This document shows, piece by piece, positions 8,917-19,131 of a stretch of DNA of 64,000 nucleotides. The DNA lies in assembly GCF_900094555.1 (NCBI RefSeq), contig NZ_FMAC01000002.1:124001-188000 (forward strand), in the 5' to 3' direction. The position numbers and the translations under genes are program-made. Numbering within the stretch: the stretch's first letter is position 1; every line of letters begins with the position of its first letter. Under the pieces are notes generated by a model. The model was not told where the DNA came from. It did not search any database and saw only the letters and a list, made by a program, of their open reading frames with translations. The stretch is from Martinezella hainanensis (GTDB lineage: Bacteria > Pseudomonadota > Alphaproteobacteria > Rhizobiales > Rhizobiaceae).

Positions 8917-9312
8917 AAGGAAATCGCCACGCCTTATGTCGATAAGGCGCCTGCAGGCCGGTTGCATTGGCCACGAGCGGCGACGTTTCATGTCGCATCC
9001 ATGAGCCGATAGTAAGCAGGAATGATTAAAAATGGCTAAGCCTGCCGCCTCGAGCATGGTGCCCGCGAACCCGAATATGTAACGAGTCAGGTATATCGCC
9101 GATAGATTGTATCGATGCAGCGCGCTGAAACGACAGTCGGTTGCTGTCGCGACGACGTTGCGACTTCGAATTCAATAATTTCAATGCCTTGGCGTCTCGG
9201 TCGGGCGATCCGTGCGCCCGGCTGGCCGAAAATTACGGCCCATTCATTTGCCATTCAGACGTGTTTGGGTAAATAATCGACCAAGTTAATATCCCTGTGG
9301 GAAGTCCGAAGC
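8917..9312. other. Intergenic region upstream of feuN
   Basis: No ORF with a ribosome site or typical codon use was found. One further GANTC site (GAGTC near 9085) lies here. The feuN promoter must be in its right part, which becomes AT-richer after 9170. No terminator hairpin with a T-run was seen after the Dabb gene. Confidence 0.4.
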
Positions 9313-9567
9313 ATGGCCTCATTTTCAAGCATAGCAGCAGCGGCCCTCGTTCTGGCCGGCTCGTCTGTTCTGCCGGCGCCAGCGCCGACGTCGACCCTGG
9401 TCGCCCGCGCCAACAGCGATTGCAGTGAGGCAGCTGAGGAGGTCGTGGCCAAGACCGGCGGCCAGCTTCTCTCGGCACAACCGTCCGGCGACAGCTGCAT
9501 CATCACCGTTCTCGTTCAGGGCAACGGCCAGCGCCCGCGCAAAGTGACGATGAAGGTTCCGATGTGA
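9313..9567 (+). CDS. feuN: FeuN-like small periplasmic modulator of FeuPQ
   Basis: An 84-residue protein with a signal peptide (about residues 1-23, SIAAAALVLAGSSVLPAPA). The small mature domain has two cysteines (SDCSEAAEEVV, GDSCIITVLVQ) that could form a disulfide, and a basic C-terminal strand. Its position directly upstream of feuP and feuQ, its size and its export signal match FeuN of S. meliloti, an essential periplasmic inhibitor of FeuQ-FeuP signalling. The assignment rests on context and architecture rather than alignment. Confidence 0.75.
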   Translation: MASFSSIAAAALVLAGSSVLPAPAPTSTLVARANSDCSEAAEEVVAKTGGQLLSAQPSGDSCIITVLVQGNGQRPRKVTMKVPM

Positions 9568-9689
9568 TGCGAGGCATTTTGGCACCAACCTAAAGCCTTG
9601 AATCTCACACAAAATCTTATTGTTTCCGTGATTCCACTGCAGCACGATTTACAGTACTGTTTCTCGAACCGGGGAAATTGGATTCAGAC

Positions 9690-10361
9690 ATGCGCATTCT
9701 CATAGTCGAAGACGATATCAACTTGAACCGCCAGCTTGCCGAGGCCTTGAAGGAGGCGGGCTATGTGGTCGATACGGCCTTTGATGGCGAAGAGGGGCAT
9801 TTCCTCGGCGATACCGAACCTTACGACGCGATCATCCTGGATATCGGCTTGCCTGAAATGGACGGCATCACCGTGCTTGAAAAATGGCGTGGTGCCGGAC
9901 GCACCGTGCCGGTACTGATCCTGACCGCCCGCGACCGCTGGAGCGACAAGGTGGCCGGCATCGATGCCGGCGCGGACGATTACGTCGCCAAGCCTTTCCA
10001 TGTCGAGGAAGTGCTCGCGCGCATCCGTGCGCTCATCCGCCGCGCCGCGGGTCACGCCTCTTCGGAAATCGTCTGCGGCCCGGTGCGGCTCGACACCAAA
10101 AGCTCGAAGGCGACCGTTGACGGCAAGCCGCTGAAGCTCACCTCGCACGAATACCGCCTGCTTGCCTATCTCATGCATCACAAGGGCGAGGTCGTCTCGC
10201 GTACCGAGCTGGTCGAGCATATGTACGATCAGGATTTCGACCGCGATTCCAATACGATTGAAGTTTTTGTCGGACGCCTTCGCAAGAAGATGGGCGTCGA
10301 TCTGATCGAGACGGTCCGTGGCCTTGGTTACCGAATCCAAGCTCCGACCAATGCGAATTAA
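9690..10361 (+). CDS. feuP: Response regulator FeuP (OmpR/PhoB class)
   Basis: A 223-residue regulator. The receiver domain has the acidic pair in VEDDIN, phospho-acceptor Asp51 (IILDIGLPEMDG) and the Lys of YVAKPFH. The C-terminal winged-helix DNA-binding domain includes LTSHEYRLLAYLMHHKGEVV and DSNTIEVFVGRLRKK. The ATG at 9690 begins MRILIVEDD; the TTG at 9678 would add only four residues. FeuP controls osmoadaptation and cyclic-glucan export genes in Sinorhizobium. It overlaps feuQ by 11 bp. Confidence 0.88.
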   Translation: MRILIVEDDINLNRQLAEALKEAGYVVDTAFDGEEGHFLGDTEPYDAIILDIGLPEMDGITVLEKWRGAGRTVPVLILTARDRWSDKVAGIDAGADDYVAKPFHVEEVLARIRALIRRAAGHASSEIVCGPVRLDTKSSKATVDGKPLKLTSHEYRLLAYLMHHKGEVVSRTELVEHMYDQDFDRDSNTIEVFVGRLRKKMGVDLIETVRGLGYRIQAPTNAN

Positions 10362-11748
10362 GTCGCTCACCGCGCGCGTCCTGCTGCTGACCACACTTTG
10401 GTCGGCGGTGGCGCTGGTGGTGATTGGCCTCGTCATCTCCAATATCTATCGCAAGAGCGCCGAGCGTGGCTTCCAGGATCTCCTGCGCGCCCAGCTCTAT
10501 AACGTCATCAACTCGGTGACGATCGGCGATCAGGGCGCCTTGGCCGGCAGCCCGCAGCTCGGGGACCTGCGCTTCGCGCAGCCGAAGACCGGTTGGTACT
10601 GGATGGTCGAGCCGCTCGGTACCTATACGGCGACACCGCTGGTCTCGCCGTCGCTTGGTGCGTCGAACCTGCCAGTGCTCTCGGTGCTGGAGGCGCCCTT
10701 CGACAAGAACTACGAGCGCTACTACATCGTTACCGATGCCTTCGGAAACCGGGTGCAGGTGGCCGAAACCGAAGTCGTGCTCGATACGGACGGCCGCGCC
10801 GCGCGTTTCCGCGTGACCGGCAATGTCGCCGTGGTCGAGGACGACGTGCGCAATTTCTCCCACAGTCTCTATTTCGCGCTGGTCGGCTTCGGTGTCGGCA
10901 GTCTGATCGTCAATGCGCTCGCCATTCTCTACGGTCTGAAGCCGCTCGATAAGGCGCGCGCAGCGCTGGAACGCATCCGCGCCGGCGAGAGCGAGCGACT
11001 GCAGGGCGATTTCCCGCGTGAGATCCTGCCGCTCGCCAATGAGATCAATGCGCTGATCGACAGCAATCGGCGTATCGTCGAGCGCGCCCGTATGCAGGTC
11101 GGCAATCTCGCGCATTCGCTGAAAACGCCGATCGCGGTACTGCTCAACGAATCCCGTGTCCTTGAGCGATCACATGGTGATCTGGTGAAGAACCAGGCCG
11201 AGGTCATGCAGGGGCAGGTGCAATCCTATCTTAATCGTGCCCGCATCGCCGCCCAGCGCGAATCCGTACTGGCGCGCACCGAAGCCGAGCCGGCGCTGGA
11301 ACGGCTTGTTCGCGTCATGCGGCGGCTGAACGCCGACAAGGAGTTCGAACTTTCCGTCTCGCCCAATCTGGCGCTCGCCATGGAGCAGCAGGATCTGGAG
11401 GAGACAGTCGGCAATCTCCTCGAAAATGCCGCCCGCTTTGCCGAACACAAGGTGCGCCTGAGCGCAAACGAGGCGTCGGCCGAGGTCAAGGGCCTCGATC
11501 CGGCGCGGCGCCACTGGGTGGAACTGATTGTTGAGGACGATGGCCCCGGTCTGGAACCGGATCAGATCCGCGAAGCCATGAAGCGCGGGCGCAGGCTGGA
11601 TGAAAGCAAGCCCGGCACCGGGCTTGGCCTGTCGATCGTCAGCGAGATCACGAATGAATATCAAGGCCGTTTCGAGCTCTCCCGGGGCACCTGGGGCGGG
11701 CTTCGGGCGAGCCTAATTTTGCCGGGCCTGACGAAGGATGTTGCGTGA
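10351..11748 (+). CDS. feuQ: Sensor histidine kinase FeuQ
   Basis: A 465-residue inner-membrane kinase. It has TM1 (VLLLTTLWSAVALVVIGLVIS), a periplasmic domain of about 130 residues, TM2 (FALVGFGVGSLIVNALAILYG) and a HAMP-like linker. The phospho-acceptor His lies in NLAHSLKTPIAVL. The ATPase domain has the N-box (LLENAARFAEH), DDGPGL and GTGLGLSIV. The start codon lies inside the end of feuP, so the two are co-translated. The periplasmic part is where FeuN is thought to act. All kinase motifs are intact. Confidence 0.88.
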   Translation: MRIKSLTARVLLLTTLWSAVALVVIGLVISNIYRKSAERGFQDLLRAQLYNVINSVTIGDQGALAGSPQLGDLRFAQPKTGWYWMVEPLGTYTATPLVSPSLGASNLPVLSVLEAPFDKNYERYYIVTDAFGNRVQVAETEVVLDTDGRAARFRVTGNVAVVEDDVRNFSHSLYFALVGFGVGSLIVNALAILYGLKPLDKARAALERIRAGESERLQGDFPREILPLANEINALIDSNRRIVERARMQVGNLAHSLKTPIAVLLNESRVLERSHGDLVKNQAEVMQGQVQSYLNRARIAAQRESVLARTEAEPALERLVRVMRRLNADKEFELSVSPNLALAMEQQDLEETVGNLLENAARFAEHKVRLSANEASAEVKGLDPARRHWVELIVEDDGPGLEPDQIREAMKRGRRLDESKPGTGLGLSIVSEITNEYQGRFELSRGTWGGLRASLILPGLTKDVA

Positions 11749-11839
11749 GGAACGGCATGATGCCAAAAAGACGTTGTGGGTCATGATGATGCCGCAGCGC
11801 AGTACCTATGGTTTTGCTTTTTGATACTGGTTCGGTTGT

Positions 11840-12271
11840 ATGAAGCTTCGTACCTTTTTTCTAATTGTCCCCTCTCTTTTCGCCGCGATTGCGCTTTCAG
11901 GTTGCTCGACGACGAGCGGCTTGGGGGGCGGCAAGAGCCTGTTTTCGTCAGCGAAGCCTCCGGCCTCCGCAACCTTCATCAATGCTCTTGATGGTGGCAT
12001 CGTCGAGCGTACCGGCATCAAGCTCAGCGACAATGACAAGCAGCGCGCGCTGGAAGCCGAATATCGGGCGCTTGAGACCTCGCCTCTTGGCCAGCCTGTG
12101 GCATGGAAGGGCAGGAATGCAAGTGGCGAGGTTGTTCCCGCTGCACCCTATCAGGTCGGTTCCCAGAATTGCCGGCAATATACCCATACCGTTACCGTTG
12201 ACGGCAAGCCGACGACGGCGCGGGGAGCGGCCTGCCGCAATGACGACGGTACCTGGACGCCGCTCGATTAA
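11840..12271 (+). CDS. Outer-membrane lipoprotein, surface-antigen-like
   Basis: A 143-residue lipoprotein. The signal peptide ends in lipobox LSGC with lipidated Cys22. The C-terminal domain has QNCRQYTHTVTVDGK and AACRNDDGTWTPLD, with two cysteines, as in the RT0821/Lpp0805 surface-protein family related to the 17-kDa antigen (rickettsial type). It stands alone between feuQ and ccmI. Its TAA directly abuts a dispersed palindromic repeat. Function is unknown. Confidence 0.8.
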   Translation: MKLRTFFLIVPSLFAAIALSGCSTTSGLGGGKSLFSSAKPPASATFINALDGGIVERTGIKLSDNDKQRALEAEYRALETSPLGQPVAWKGRNASGEVVPAAPYQVGSQNCRQYTHTVTVDGKPTTARGAACRNDDGTWTPLD

Positions 12272-12372
12272 AGCAATTTCAGGAAAAGTGCGCAGCGGTT
12301 TTCCGTCCGGAATTGCGTAAAAATAAAGGATGGAGCATTTCGCGATTCGAAGAAAAGCGGAAAGGCTCCAGG
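12272..12372. repeat. RIME-like dispersed repeat, copy 1
   Basis: About 100 bp that closely match 57209-57308. Shared blocks include GTGCGCAGCGGTTTTCC, CGCGATTCGAAGAAAAGCGG and AAAGGCTCCAGG. Two imperfect palindromes make up the unit, as in rhizobial intergenic mosaic elements. It starts right after the lipoprotein stop codon. A separate 7-bp GAAA-loop hairpin follows at 12376-12393. Confidence 0.75.
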
Positions 12373-12466
12373 TTTCCGCGCCGAAAGGCGCGGCCAAACG
12401 CCTCAAATCTTCGTCAGTGAGCCTTTCCTGGTTGGAATAAGCGCCCCGTTAAAGTATTGGGCGTCT

Positions 12467-13609
12467 ATGCTGTTCTGGATTCTCGTGGCCGTTCTTACGG
12501 CGGTTGTCGGCGCTGTGCTGCTCTATCCTCTTCTGCGTGGTGCGAAGGAGGCGGAGGACTGTCGTTCCGGCGAGGCCGAGGTCTATCGCGATCAGCTTCG
12601 TGAATTGGAGCGCGATCTTGCCGGTGGCCTCATCTCCGCGCAGGAGGCCGGCTATGCCCGTGCCGAAATCGGACGGCGCCTTATTGCTGCGGCGAAGGAC
12701 GAGAAGACGGCAGCGAAATCGCCTGCGCATGGCAGCTATCGTCTTGCCCAGGCCTTCATCATCGTCGTTCTTCCGGCGGTGGGTCTCTGTCTCTATCTTA
12801 CCAATGGCGATCCCGGCCTGCCGTCGCAGCCGTTGGAAGCGCGGCTGGAGAAGCCCGGAAACGATCTTGCCATCTCGATCGTCAAGATCGAGCAGCATCT
12901 CGCCAAGAATCCGGATGACGCCAAGGGCTGGGAAGTTCTTGCGCCGATCTATTTCAAGACCAACCGCATCGGCGATGCGGAGCTGGCTTACCGCAACGTC
13001 ATCCGCCTGCTGGGGCCGAACGCGACCCGCCTTGGCGATCTGGGCGAGGTGCTGGTCGTCAAGGCCAATGGCATTGTGACGGCGGAGGCGCGCAGCGTGC
13101 TGCAGCAATCCCAGGCGCTCGATGCCGCCAATCCTCGCACGATGTTCTATCTGGCGCTGGCGCTGGAGCAGGAAGGCAAGGCGGCCGATGCGAAGACTGC
13201 CTTTGAGGCTCTGGCGAAACAATCGCCGCCGGACGCGCCCTGGCTTGCTGCCGTCAACGAGCACATCGTCAAGAATGGCGGCCAGGCGATAGCCTCCGCC
13301 AATGCCAACGCACCCGGCAATCCGACCGCGGAGGACGTCGCTGCGGCCAATGCGCTGAGCAGCGGCGATCGCCAGCAGATGATCCGCGGCATGGTCGACA
13401 GCCTCGATGCCAAGCTCAAGGAAGATCCGAAGAATTTCGAAGGCTGGATGCGATTGATCCGCTCCTATGCGGTGCTGAATGATCGGGAGCGTGCAGCGGA
13501 TGCGTTGAAGCGCGGTCTCGTGGCCTTTCCGGCCGATGGAGGAGAAGGCCAGCAGCTTCTGGCGCTGGCGAAGGAATTGGGACTGCCGACGGAGGTGAAG
13601 CAGCAATGA
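12467..13609 (+). CDS. ccmI: Cytochrome c biogenesis protein CcmI (CycH)
   Basis: A 380-residue protein with two N-terminal membrane helices (about residues 2-22 and 95-113). A periplasmic region follows with TPR-type repeats ([35 protein letters not shown]). CcmI presents apocytochrome c to the CcmF/H haem lyase. It is the first gene of ccmIEFH; its stop overlaps the ccmE start by 4 bp. The [17 protein letters not shown] segment between the helices is typical of the family. Confidence 0.92.
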   Translation: MLFWILVAVLTAVVGAVLLYPLLRGAKEAEDCRSGEAEVYRDQLRELERDLAGGLISAQEAGYARAEIGRRLIAAAKDEKTAAKSPAHGSYRLAQAFIIVVLPAVGLCLYLTNGDPGLPSQPLEARLEKPGNDLAISIVKIEQHLAKNPDDAKGWEVLAPIYFKTNRIGDAELAYRNVIRLLGPNATRLGDLGEVLVVKANGIVTAEARSVLQQSQALDAANPRTMFYLALALEQEGKAADAKTAFEALAKQSPPDAPWLAAVNEHIVKNGGQAIASANANAPGNPTAEDVAAANALSSGDRQQMIRGMVDSLDAKLKEDPKNFEGWMRLIRSYAVLNDRERAADALKRGLVAFPADGGEGQQLLALAKELGLPTEVKQQ

Positions 13610-14055
13610 CCCGCAAGCAGAAACGTCTGGCTGTGATTGCCGGCGGCATGGGGTTCATCGCCGCCGCCGTGCTGCTCGTCCTCTTCGCCTTCAGCCAGTC
13701 GGTCGCCTATTTCTACATGCCGGCCGATCTTGCAAAGACACCGGTCAATGCGGGCACGCTGATCCGTCTTGGCGGCCTCGTCGGTGAGGGATCGATCGTG
13801 CGCGGTCAGGGCACGCAGGTTCAGTTCTCTGTCACGGATGGCACCGATACGATCAAGGTGAAATACGACGGCATCCTGCCGGATCTCTTCCGTGAAGGGC
13901 AGGGCGTGGTCACCGAAGGCAAGTTCGAACCGGGCAGCGACGTTTTCATTGCCGATAGCGTGCTTGCCAAGCATGATGAGCGCTACATGCCGAAGCAGGT
14001 CGCCGACAAGCTGAAGGCCGATGGCGTGTGGAAGGGCGAGGAGGCCAGCCAATGA
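13606..14055 (+). CDS. ccmE: Haem chaperone CcmE (CycJ)
   Basis: A 149-residue membrane-anchored periplasmic haem chaperone. One N-terminal helix (about 10-30) is followed by an OB-fold ([32 protein letters not shown]). The haem-binding His lies in [14 protein letters not shown] with the downstream Tyr, matching the family's HDE(R/K)Y signature. It receives haem from CcmC and hands it to CcmF. It overlaps ccmI by 4 bp and ccmF by 4 bp. Confidence 0.94.
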   Translation: MTRKQKRLAVIAGGMGFIAAAVLLVLFAFSQSVAYFYMPADLAKTPVNAGTLIRLGGLVGEGSIVRGQGTQVQFSVTDGTDTIKVKYDGILPDLFREGQGVVTEGKFEPGSDVFIADSVLAKHDERYMPKQVADKLKADGVWKGEEASQ

Positions 14056-16040
14056 TCATCGAGCTCGGACATTATGCCCTCGTGCTGGCGCTCGCGACCG
14101 CGCTGATCGTCTCCATCCTGCCTGTCGTCGGCGCCCGGCGGGGCGACGTGTCGATGATGGATATCGCCCCGGTCGGCTCGATCGTCATGTTCCTTCTGGT
14201 TGCTTTCTCCTTCGGCGTGCTGAGCTATGCCTACGTCGCCTCCGATTTCTCCGTCCTCAACGTCTGGGCCAATTCCCATTCGCTGATGCCGCTGATCTTC
14301 AAGATCTCCGGCGTTTGGGGCAATCACGAGGGATCGATGATGCTCTGGCTGCTGATCCTGGCGCTGTTCAGCGCGCTTGTGGCCCTATACGGCCGCAATC
14401 TGCCCGATGTGCTGCGCGCCAATGTGCTGGCTGTTCAGGCCTGGATATCCTCGGCCTTCCTGGTCTTTATCCTGCTCACCTCCAATCCCTTCATCCGGCT
14501 CAACCCAGCTCCGGCCGAGGGCAAGGATCTCAACCCGGTCCTGCAGGATATCGGGCTGGCGATCCATCCGCCCTTGCTCTATCTCGGCTATGTCGGCTTT
14601 TCCGTCTGCTTCTCTTTTGCCGTCGCCGCACTTCTGGAAGGGCGTATCGATGCCGCCTGGGCGCGCTGGGTCCGTCCCTGGACGCTGGCTGCGTGGAGCT
14701 TCCTGACGCTTGGCATTGCCATGGGCTCCTATTGGGCCTATTACGAGCTCGGCTGGGGCGGCTGGTGGTTCTGGGATCCGGTGGAAAACGCCTCCTTCAT
14801 GCCCTGGCTCGCCGGCACGGCGCTGCTGCATTCGGCACTCGTCATGGAAAAGCGTGACGCGCTGAAGATCTGGACGGTGCTGCTTGCCATCCTCACCTTC
14901 TCTCTGTCGCTGCTCGGCACCTTCCTCGTCCGCTCCGGCGTGCTGACGTCAGTCCATTCCTTCGCCAGCGACCCGACGCGCGGTATCTTCATTCTCTGCA
15001 TTCTCCTCGTCTTCATTGGCGGCGCGCTGTCGCTCTTCGCTTTGCGGGCGCCGAAGCTTGCCGCCGGCGGATTGTTCGCGCCGATCTCGCGCGAGGGCGC
15101 GCTGGTGCTGAACAACCTGATCCTGACGGTTGCCTGTGGCACGGTGTTGACCGGCACGCTCTATCCGCTGGCGCTCGAAACCCTGACCGGTGACAAGATC
15201 TCCGTCGGCCCGCCCTTCTTCAACATGACGTTCGGTCTGCTGATGACGCCGATCCTCGTTGCCGTGCCGTTCGGCCCGCTGCTCGCGTGGAAGCGCGGTG
15301 ATTTGCTCGGCGCGTTGCAGAGGCTTTATGTCATTGCAGGCTTGGCCTTCCTGGCCGGCCTTGTCCTGTTCTATGTCGAGCATGGTGGGCCGGTGCTGGC
15401 CGCTCTCGGTCTCGCCGCCGGCTTCTTCCTCGTCTTCGGCGCCTTGGCCGATCTCTGGTATCGCGCCGGCGTCGGCAAGGTGGCGGCTGGCGTCGCCTGG
15501 CGCCGCCTGAGCGGGCTGCCGCGCTCTGCTTTCGGCACCGCCCTTGCCCATGCCGGCCTTGGCATCACTGTCCTCGGCATCGTCGCCGTGACGACCTTCG
15601 AGGGGGAACACATCACCAGCATGAAGCCGGGCGAGACCGCCGAACTTGGCGGCTACAGCCTGCGCTTCGACGGTGTGCAACCGGGTGTCGGCCCGAATTA
15701 TACCGAAGATCGGGCACATTTCACGGTCAGCCGCGGCGGCGTCGCCTTCGCGGAAATGTCCTCCTCCAAACGGGTCTTTACCGCGAGCCGCACGGCAACA
15801 ACCGAATCCGGCATTCTCACGCTCGGGCTCAACCAGCTCTACGTATCGGTCGGTGACGCCAGCAAGGATGGCGGCATGGTCGTGCGCATCTGGTGGAAGC
15901 CGTTCATCCTTTGCATCTGGATGGGCGCCCTCGTCATGGCGGTCGGCGGTTTCGTATCGCTCAGTGATCGCCGCCTGCGGGTCGGCGCGCCGAGCCGCAA
16001 GGCGAAACCGGTCAGTCCGGCCATGGAGCCGGCCGAATGA
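14052..16040 (+). CDS. ccmF: Haem lyase subunit CcmF (CycK)
   Basis: A 662-residue polytopic membrane protein, starting at the ATG that overlaps the ccmE stop. It carries the WWD haem-handling motif ([19 protein letters not shown]) and conserved membrane-facing His residues ([19 protein letters not shown]), plus a late periplasmic domain. With CcmH and CcmI it attaches haem to CXXCH of apocytochromes. It overlaps ccmH by 4 bp. Length is normal for the family. Confidence 0.95.
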   Translation: MIIELGHYALVLALATALIVSILPVVGARRGDVSMMDIAPVGSIVMFLLVAFSFGVLSYAYVASDFSVLNVWANSHSLMPLIFKISGVWGNHEGSMMLWLLILALFSALVALYGRNLPDVLRANVLAVQAWISSAFLVFILLTSNPFIRLNPAPAEGKDLNPVLQDIGLAIHPPLLYLGYVGFSVCFSFAVAALLEGRIDAAWARWVRPWTLAAWSFLTLGIAMGSYWAYYELGWGGWWFWDPVENASFMPWLAGTALLHSALVMEKRDALKIWTVLLAILTFSLSLLGTFLVRSGVLTSVHSFASDPTRGIFILCILLVFIGGALSLFALRAPKLAAGGLFAPISREGALVLNNLILTVACGTVLTGTLYPLALETLTGDKISVGPPFFNMTFGLLMTPILVAVPFGPLLAWKRGDLLGALQRLYVIAGLAFLAGLVLFYVEHGGPVLAALGLAAGFFLVFGALADLWYRAGVGKVAAGVAWRRLSGLPRSAFGTALAHAGLGITVLGIVAVTTFEGEHITSMKPGETAELGGYSLRFDGVQPGVGPNYTEDRAHFTVSRGGVAFAEMSSSKRVFTASRTATTESGILTLGLNQLYVSVGDASKDGGMVVRIWWKPFILCIWMGALVMAVGGFVSLSDRRLRVGAPSRKAKPVSPAMEPAE

Positions 16041-16543
16041 ACAGCTATCGGCTGACATCGCGCGTTGCCGGCCCCCGCAGTCTTGGCGGCACCATGCGGC
16101 TGCTTCTTTGCCTTGTTGCACTTCTGGCACCGATGAGCGCCTTTGCCGTCAATCCCGATGAAGTTCTGCCAGATCCGGCCTTGGAGGCACGGGCGCGCAC
16201 GATCTCGGCCGAATTGCGCTGCATGGTCTGCCAGAACCAATCCATCGATGATTCCAACGCCGATCTCGCGCGCGACCTGCGCTTGCTGGTGCGAAAACGG
16301 CTCGCCGATGGCGATACCGATCAGCAGGTACTCGATTACATCGTCTCGCGCTACGGCGAGTTCGTGCTGCTCAAGCCGCGCCTGAGCGAAAAGACCTATA
16401 TCCTCTGGGGAGCGCCGATCGCACTCTTTCTAATAGGCGGACTGGCCCTTGCCGTCTATGCCCGTCGCCGTACTGGCAAGCCCACCGGCAAGCCATTGAG
16501 TGCTGAAGAAGAGGCGCAATTGAAGGACATTCTGGGGAGGTGA
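16037..16543 (+). CDS. ccmH: Cytochrome c maturation thioreductant CcmH (CycL)
   Basis: A 168-residue protein with an N-terminal signal or anchor ([18 protein letters not shown]) and a three-helix periplasmic domain bearing [19 protein letters not shown]. Its redox CXXC reduces the apocytochrome haem-binding cysteines. A C-terminal membrane helix ([16 protein letters not shown]) follows. The ATG at 16037 overlaps ccmF; an internal ATG nearer the signal peptide (16094) is possible. It is the last gene of the operon. Confidence 0.93.
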   Translation: MNSYRLTSRVAGPRSLGGTMRLLLCLVALLAPMSAFAVNPDEVLPDPALEARARTISAELRCMVCQNQSIDDSNADLARDLRLLVRKRLADGDTDQQVLDYIVSRYGEFVLLKPRLSEKTYILWGAPIALFLIGGLALAVYARRRTGKPTGKPLSAEEEAQLKDILGR

Positions 16544-16711
16544 CGCGGCGATCATCTTTCGTCGTGACATTGCAACGATTTCCTTACATTACGAATTTTT
16601 CATGGGGCGGACAGTTCGTTGTAAGGTGCCGTGCCCTATATCTCTACCATGACGAACCATAGCCGGTTCTGCCGGCGTAAATCCGACGAGAAAAGAGAAG
16701 GTAACTCGCAT

Positions 16712-18268
16712 ATGTTCAGGAATATCAAGGACACCTTGTCCCGCAGCACTGCTATGAAGGCTTCCGTCGTCGCCGGCCTCGCTGTCGCTGCCCTGGCAAC
16801 GGGTGTTCCGGCTGTGGTCACCGGTGCCTATGCCGATGCCGTTAACGTTCAGGCGCCGCAGGTTCCGAGCTTTGCCAACGTGGTGGATGCCGTATCGCCG
16901 GCCGTCGTTTCGGTCCGCGTCGAATCCCGTGTCAACCCGGTTGCCGACGAAGATGATTCCTTCGGTCTCGGCCGCGGCTTCGACGACCTTCCGGACGATC
17001 ACCCGCTGAAGAAGTTCTTCCGTCAGTTTGAGCAGCAGCAGGGCCGCGGCCAGCAGCATGGCCAGAACCAGCAGAAGAACTCCGACGACAAGGGCCGTCT
17101 GCGCCCGGTCGCTCAAGGATCCGGCTTTTTTGTCTCCGAAGACGGCTACATCGTCACCAACAATCACGTCGTTTCCGATGGCGCTGCGTTCGTCGTCGTC
17201 CTCAATGACGGCACTGAGCTCGACGCCAAGCTCGTCGGTAAGGATAGCCGCACCGATCTCGCCGTCCTGAAGGTTGATCCCAAGGGCAAGAAGTTCACCT
17301 ATGTCGGTTGGGCCGATGATTCCAAGGTCCGCGTCGGCGATTGGGTCGTTGCCGTCGGCAACCCGTTCGGTCTTGGTGGCACCGTCACGGCCGGTATCGT
17401 CTCGGCTCGCGGCCGCGACATTCATTCCGGCCCTTACGATGATTACATCCAGATCGATGCACCGGTGAACAAGGGCAACTCGGGTGGCCCGACCTTCAAT
17501 CTCAATGGCCAGGTGGTCGGCATCAACACCGCCATCTTCTCGCAGTCGGGCGGCAGCGTCGGCATCGCGTTTGCAATTCCGGCGACCACCGCAAAGGATG
17601 TCGTGACCGATCTGATCAAGACCGGCACGGTTTCGCGCGGCTGGCTCGGCGTGCAGATCCAGCCCGTCACCAAGGATATCGCCGAATCCCTCGGCTTGTC
17701 CGAAGCGAGCGGCGCCCTGGTCGTCTCCCCGCAGGATGGTTCGCCGGGCCAGAAGGCCGGTATCAAGAACGGTGACGTCGTCACCGCTGTCAACGGCGAT
17801 CCGGTGAAGGATCCGCGCGATCTCGCTCGCCGCATCGGCGCGATGCAGCCGGGCTCCAAGGTCGAGGTTTCGCTGTGGCGCGGTGGCAAGTCGCAGTCGG
17901 TCACGGTCGAACTCGGCACGTTGCCTGCTGATCAGAACCAGGCCTCCAATGACGACTCGCAGCCGGATCAGCAGCCGCAGCAGCCGTCCTCCGAGAAGGC
18001 GCTGGCTGACCTTGGCCTCACCGTCGGTCCTTCCGACGATGGTAAGGGCGTTGCGATCACCGCCGTCGACCCCGACTCCGATGCGGCCGACAAGGGCGTG
18101 AAGGAAGGCGAGAAGATCACGTCGGTCAATAACCAGCAGGTTTCGAACGCCGGCGACATCGCCAAGGTCATCGAGCAGGCGAAGAAGGATGGCCGCACGC
18201 GCGCCCTGTTCCAGATTCAGTCCGGTGACGGCAGCCGCTTCGTTGCCCTGCCGATCAACGCCGGTTGA
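16712..18268 (+). CDS. degP: Periplasmic serine protease DegP/HtrA
   Basis: A 518-residue Do-family protease. It has a signal peptide (cleavage near residue 42) and a trypsin-like domain with triad His152 (NNHVV), Asp182 (TDLAVLK) and Ser257 (GNSGGP). Two PDZ domains follow (about 290-390 and 430-515). A Gln-rich loop (about 105-122) lies before the catalytic core. The ATG at 16712 follows an AAGGTAA ribosome site. It degrades or refolds damaged envelope proteins. A strong terminator follows, yet the two-component genes downstream suggest linked envelope-stress control. Confidence 0.94.
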   Translation: MFRNIKDTLSRSTAMKASVVAGLAVAALATGVPAVVTGAYADAVNVQAPQVPSFANVVDAVSPAVVSVRVESRVNPVADEDDSFGLGRGFDDLPDDHPLKKFFRQFEQQQGRGQQHGQNQQKNSDDKGRLRPVAQGSGFFVSEDGYIVTNNHVVSDGAAFVVVLNDGTELDAKLVGKDSRTDLAVLKVDPKGKKFTYVGWADDSKVRVGDWVVAVGNPFGLGGTVTAGIVSARGRDIHSGPYDDYIQIDAPVNKGNSGGPTFNLNGQVVGINTAIFSQSGGSVGIAFAIPATTAKDVVTDLIKTGTVSRGWLGVQIQPVTKDIAESLGLSEASGALVVSPQDGSPGQKAGIKNGDVVTAVNGDPVKDPRDLARRIGAMQPGSKVEVSLWRGGKSQSVTVELGTLPADQNQASNDDSQPDQQPQQPSSEKALADLGLTVGPSDDGKGVAITAVDPDSDAADKGVKEGEKITSVNNQQVSNAGDIAKVIEQAKKDGRTRALFQIQSGDGSRFVALPINAG

Positions 18269-18294
18269 TCCTTTAAGCAGATGAAATGCATTGG

Positions 18295-18332
18295 GAAGCC
18301 GCGCAGGCCACGGCTTGCGCGGCTTCCTTTTT
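18295..18332 (+). terminator. Rho-independent terminator after degP
   Basis: A perfect 11-bp stem (GAAGCCGCGCA pairing with TGCGCGGCTTC) with a 10-base loop is followed by CCTTTTT. It lies 26 bp after the degP stop, so the downstream regulator probably also has its own promoter. Confidence 0.8.
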
Positions 18333-18372
18333 GGAACATATCAAAGATGACTGGCTCCAAGGCAGGTGAAAG

Positions 18373-19131
18373 ATGACAACCGCTGGCCAACATGCCGTGA
18401 ATTCCTCCGATTCTGGTTGTGCCGAGGCAGTCTCGGCAGGTAATGTCGCCCACATGAAGATTCTGATCATCGAAGACGATCTCGAGGCGGCGGCTTATCT
18501 CACCAAGGCGTTCCGTGAGGCCGGCATCATTGCCGATCACGCAAGCGACGGCGAGAGCGGTCTCTTCATGGGCACCGAGAACACCTACGATGTTGCCATC
18601 ATCGACCGCATGTTGCCGCGCCGTGATGGTCTCTCCGTCATCAGCGAATTGCGTCGCAAGGGCGTGCATACGCCGGTTCTGATCCTTTCCGCGCTCGGCC
18701 AAGTCGATGATCGTGTCACGGGCCTGCGTGCCGGCGGCGACGATTATCTGCCGAAGCCCTATGCTTTCAGCGAATTGCTGGCGCGCGTCGAAGTGCTCGG
18801 CCGCCGCAAGGGCACGCCGGAGCAGGATGTCCTCTATCGTGTCGGCGATCTCGAGCTCGACCGCCTCTCCCATGAGGTCCGCCGCGGCGGCAAGGAAATC
18901 CTGCTGCAGCCACGCGAATTCCGCCTGCTGGAATATTTGATGAAGAATGCCGGCCAGGTCGTCACCCGCACGATGCTGCTCGAAAATGTCTGGGACTATC
19001 ATTTCGATCCGCAGACCAACGTCATCGACGTTCACGTTTCGCGCCTGCGCTCCAAGATCGAGAAAGATTTCAGCCAGCCGCTGCTGAAGACGATCCGTGG
19101 CGCCGGTTACATGATCAAGGACGAGGGATGA
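18373..19131 (+). CDS. OmpR-family response regulator
   Basis: A receiver domain (IEDD, phospho-acceptor in AIIDRMLPRRDG, Lys in YLPKPYA) is joined to a winged-helix output domain (LQPREFRLLEYLMKNAGQVV, NVIDVHVSRLRSKIE). The ATG at 18373 has AGGTGA upstream and adds 27 residues before the usual MKILIIEDD start at 18454, so either start is possible. The CopR/CusR-like output domain and the overlapping kinase gene define a cognate pair. It follows degP, hinting at envelope-stress signalling; the target genes are unknown. Confidence 0.85.
   Translation: MTTAGQHAVNSSDSGCAEAVSAGNVAHMKILIIEDDLEAAAYLTKAFREAGIIADHASDGESGLFMGTENTYDVAIIDRMLPRRDGLSVISELRRKGVHTPVLILSALGQVDDRVTGLRAGGDDYLPKPYAFSELLARVEVLGRRKGTPEQDVLYRVGDLELDRLSHEVRRGGKEILLQPREFRLLEYLMKNAGQVVTRTMLLENVWDYHFDPQTNVIDVHVSRLRSKIEKDFSQPLLKTIRGAGYMIKDEG

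Noticed and set aside
12449..13606. 385-codon minus-strand ORF over ccmI
   Set aside because: It mirrors ccmI codon structure; Arg/His-rich and no homology pattern.
14949..16130. 393-codon minus-strand ORF over ccmF/ccmH
   Set aside because: It is antisense to well-conserved ccm genes, with low-complexity charged composition and no domain.
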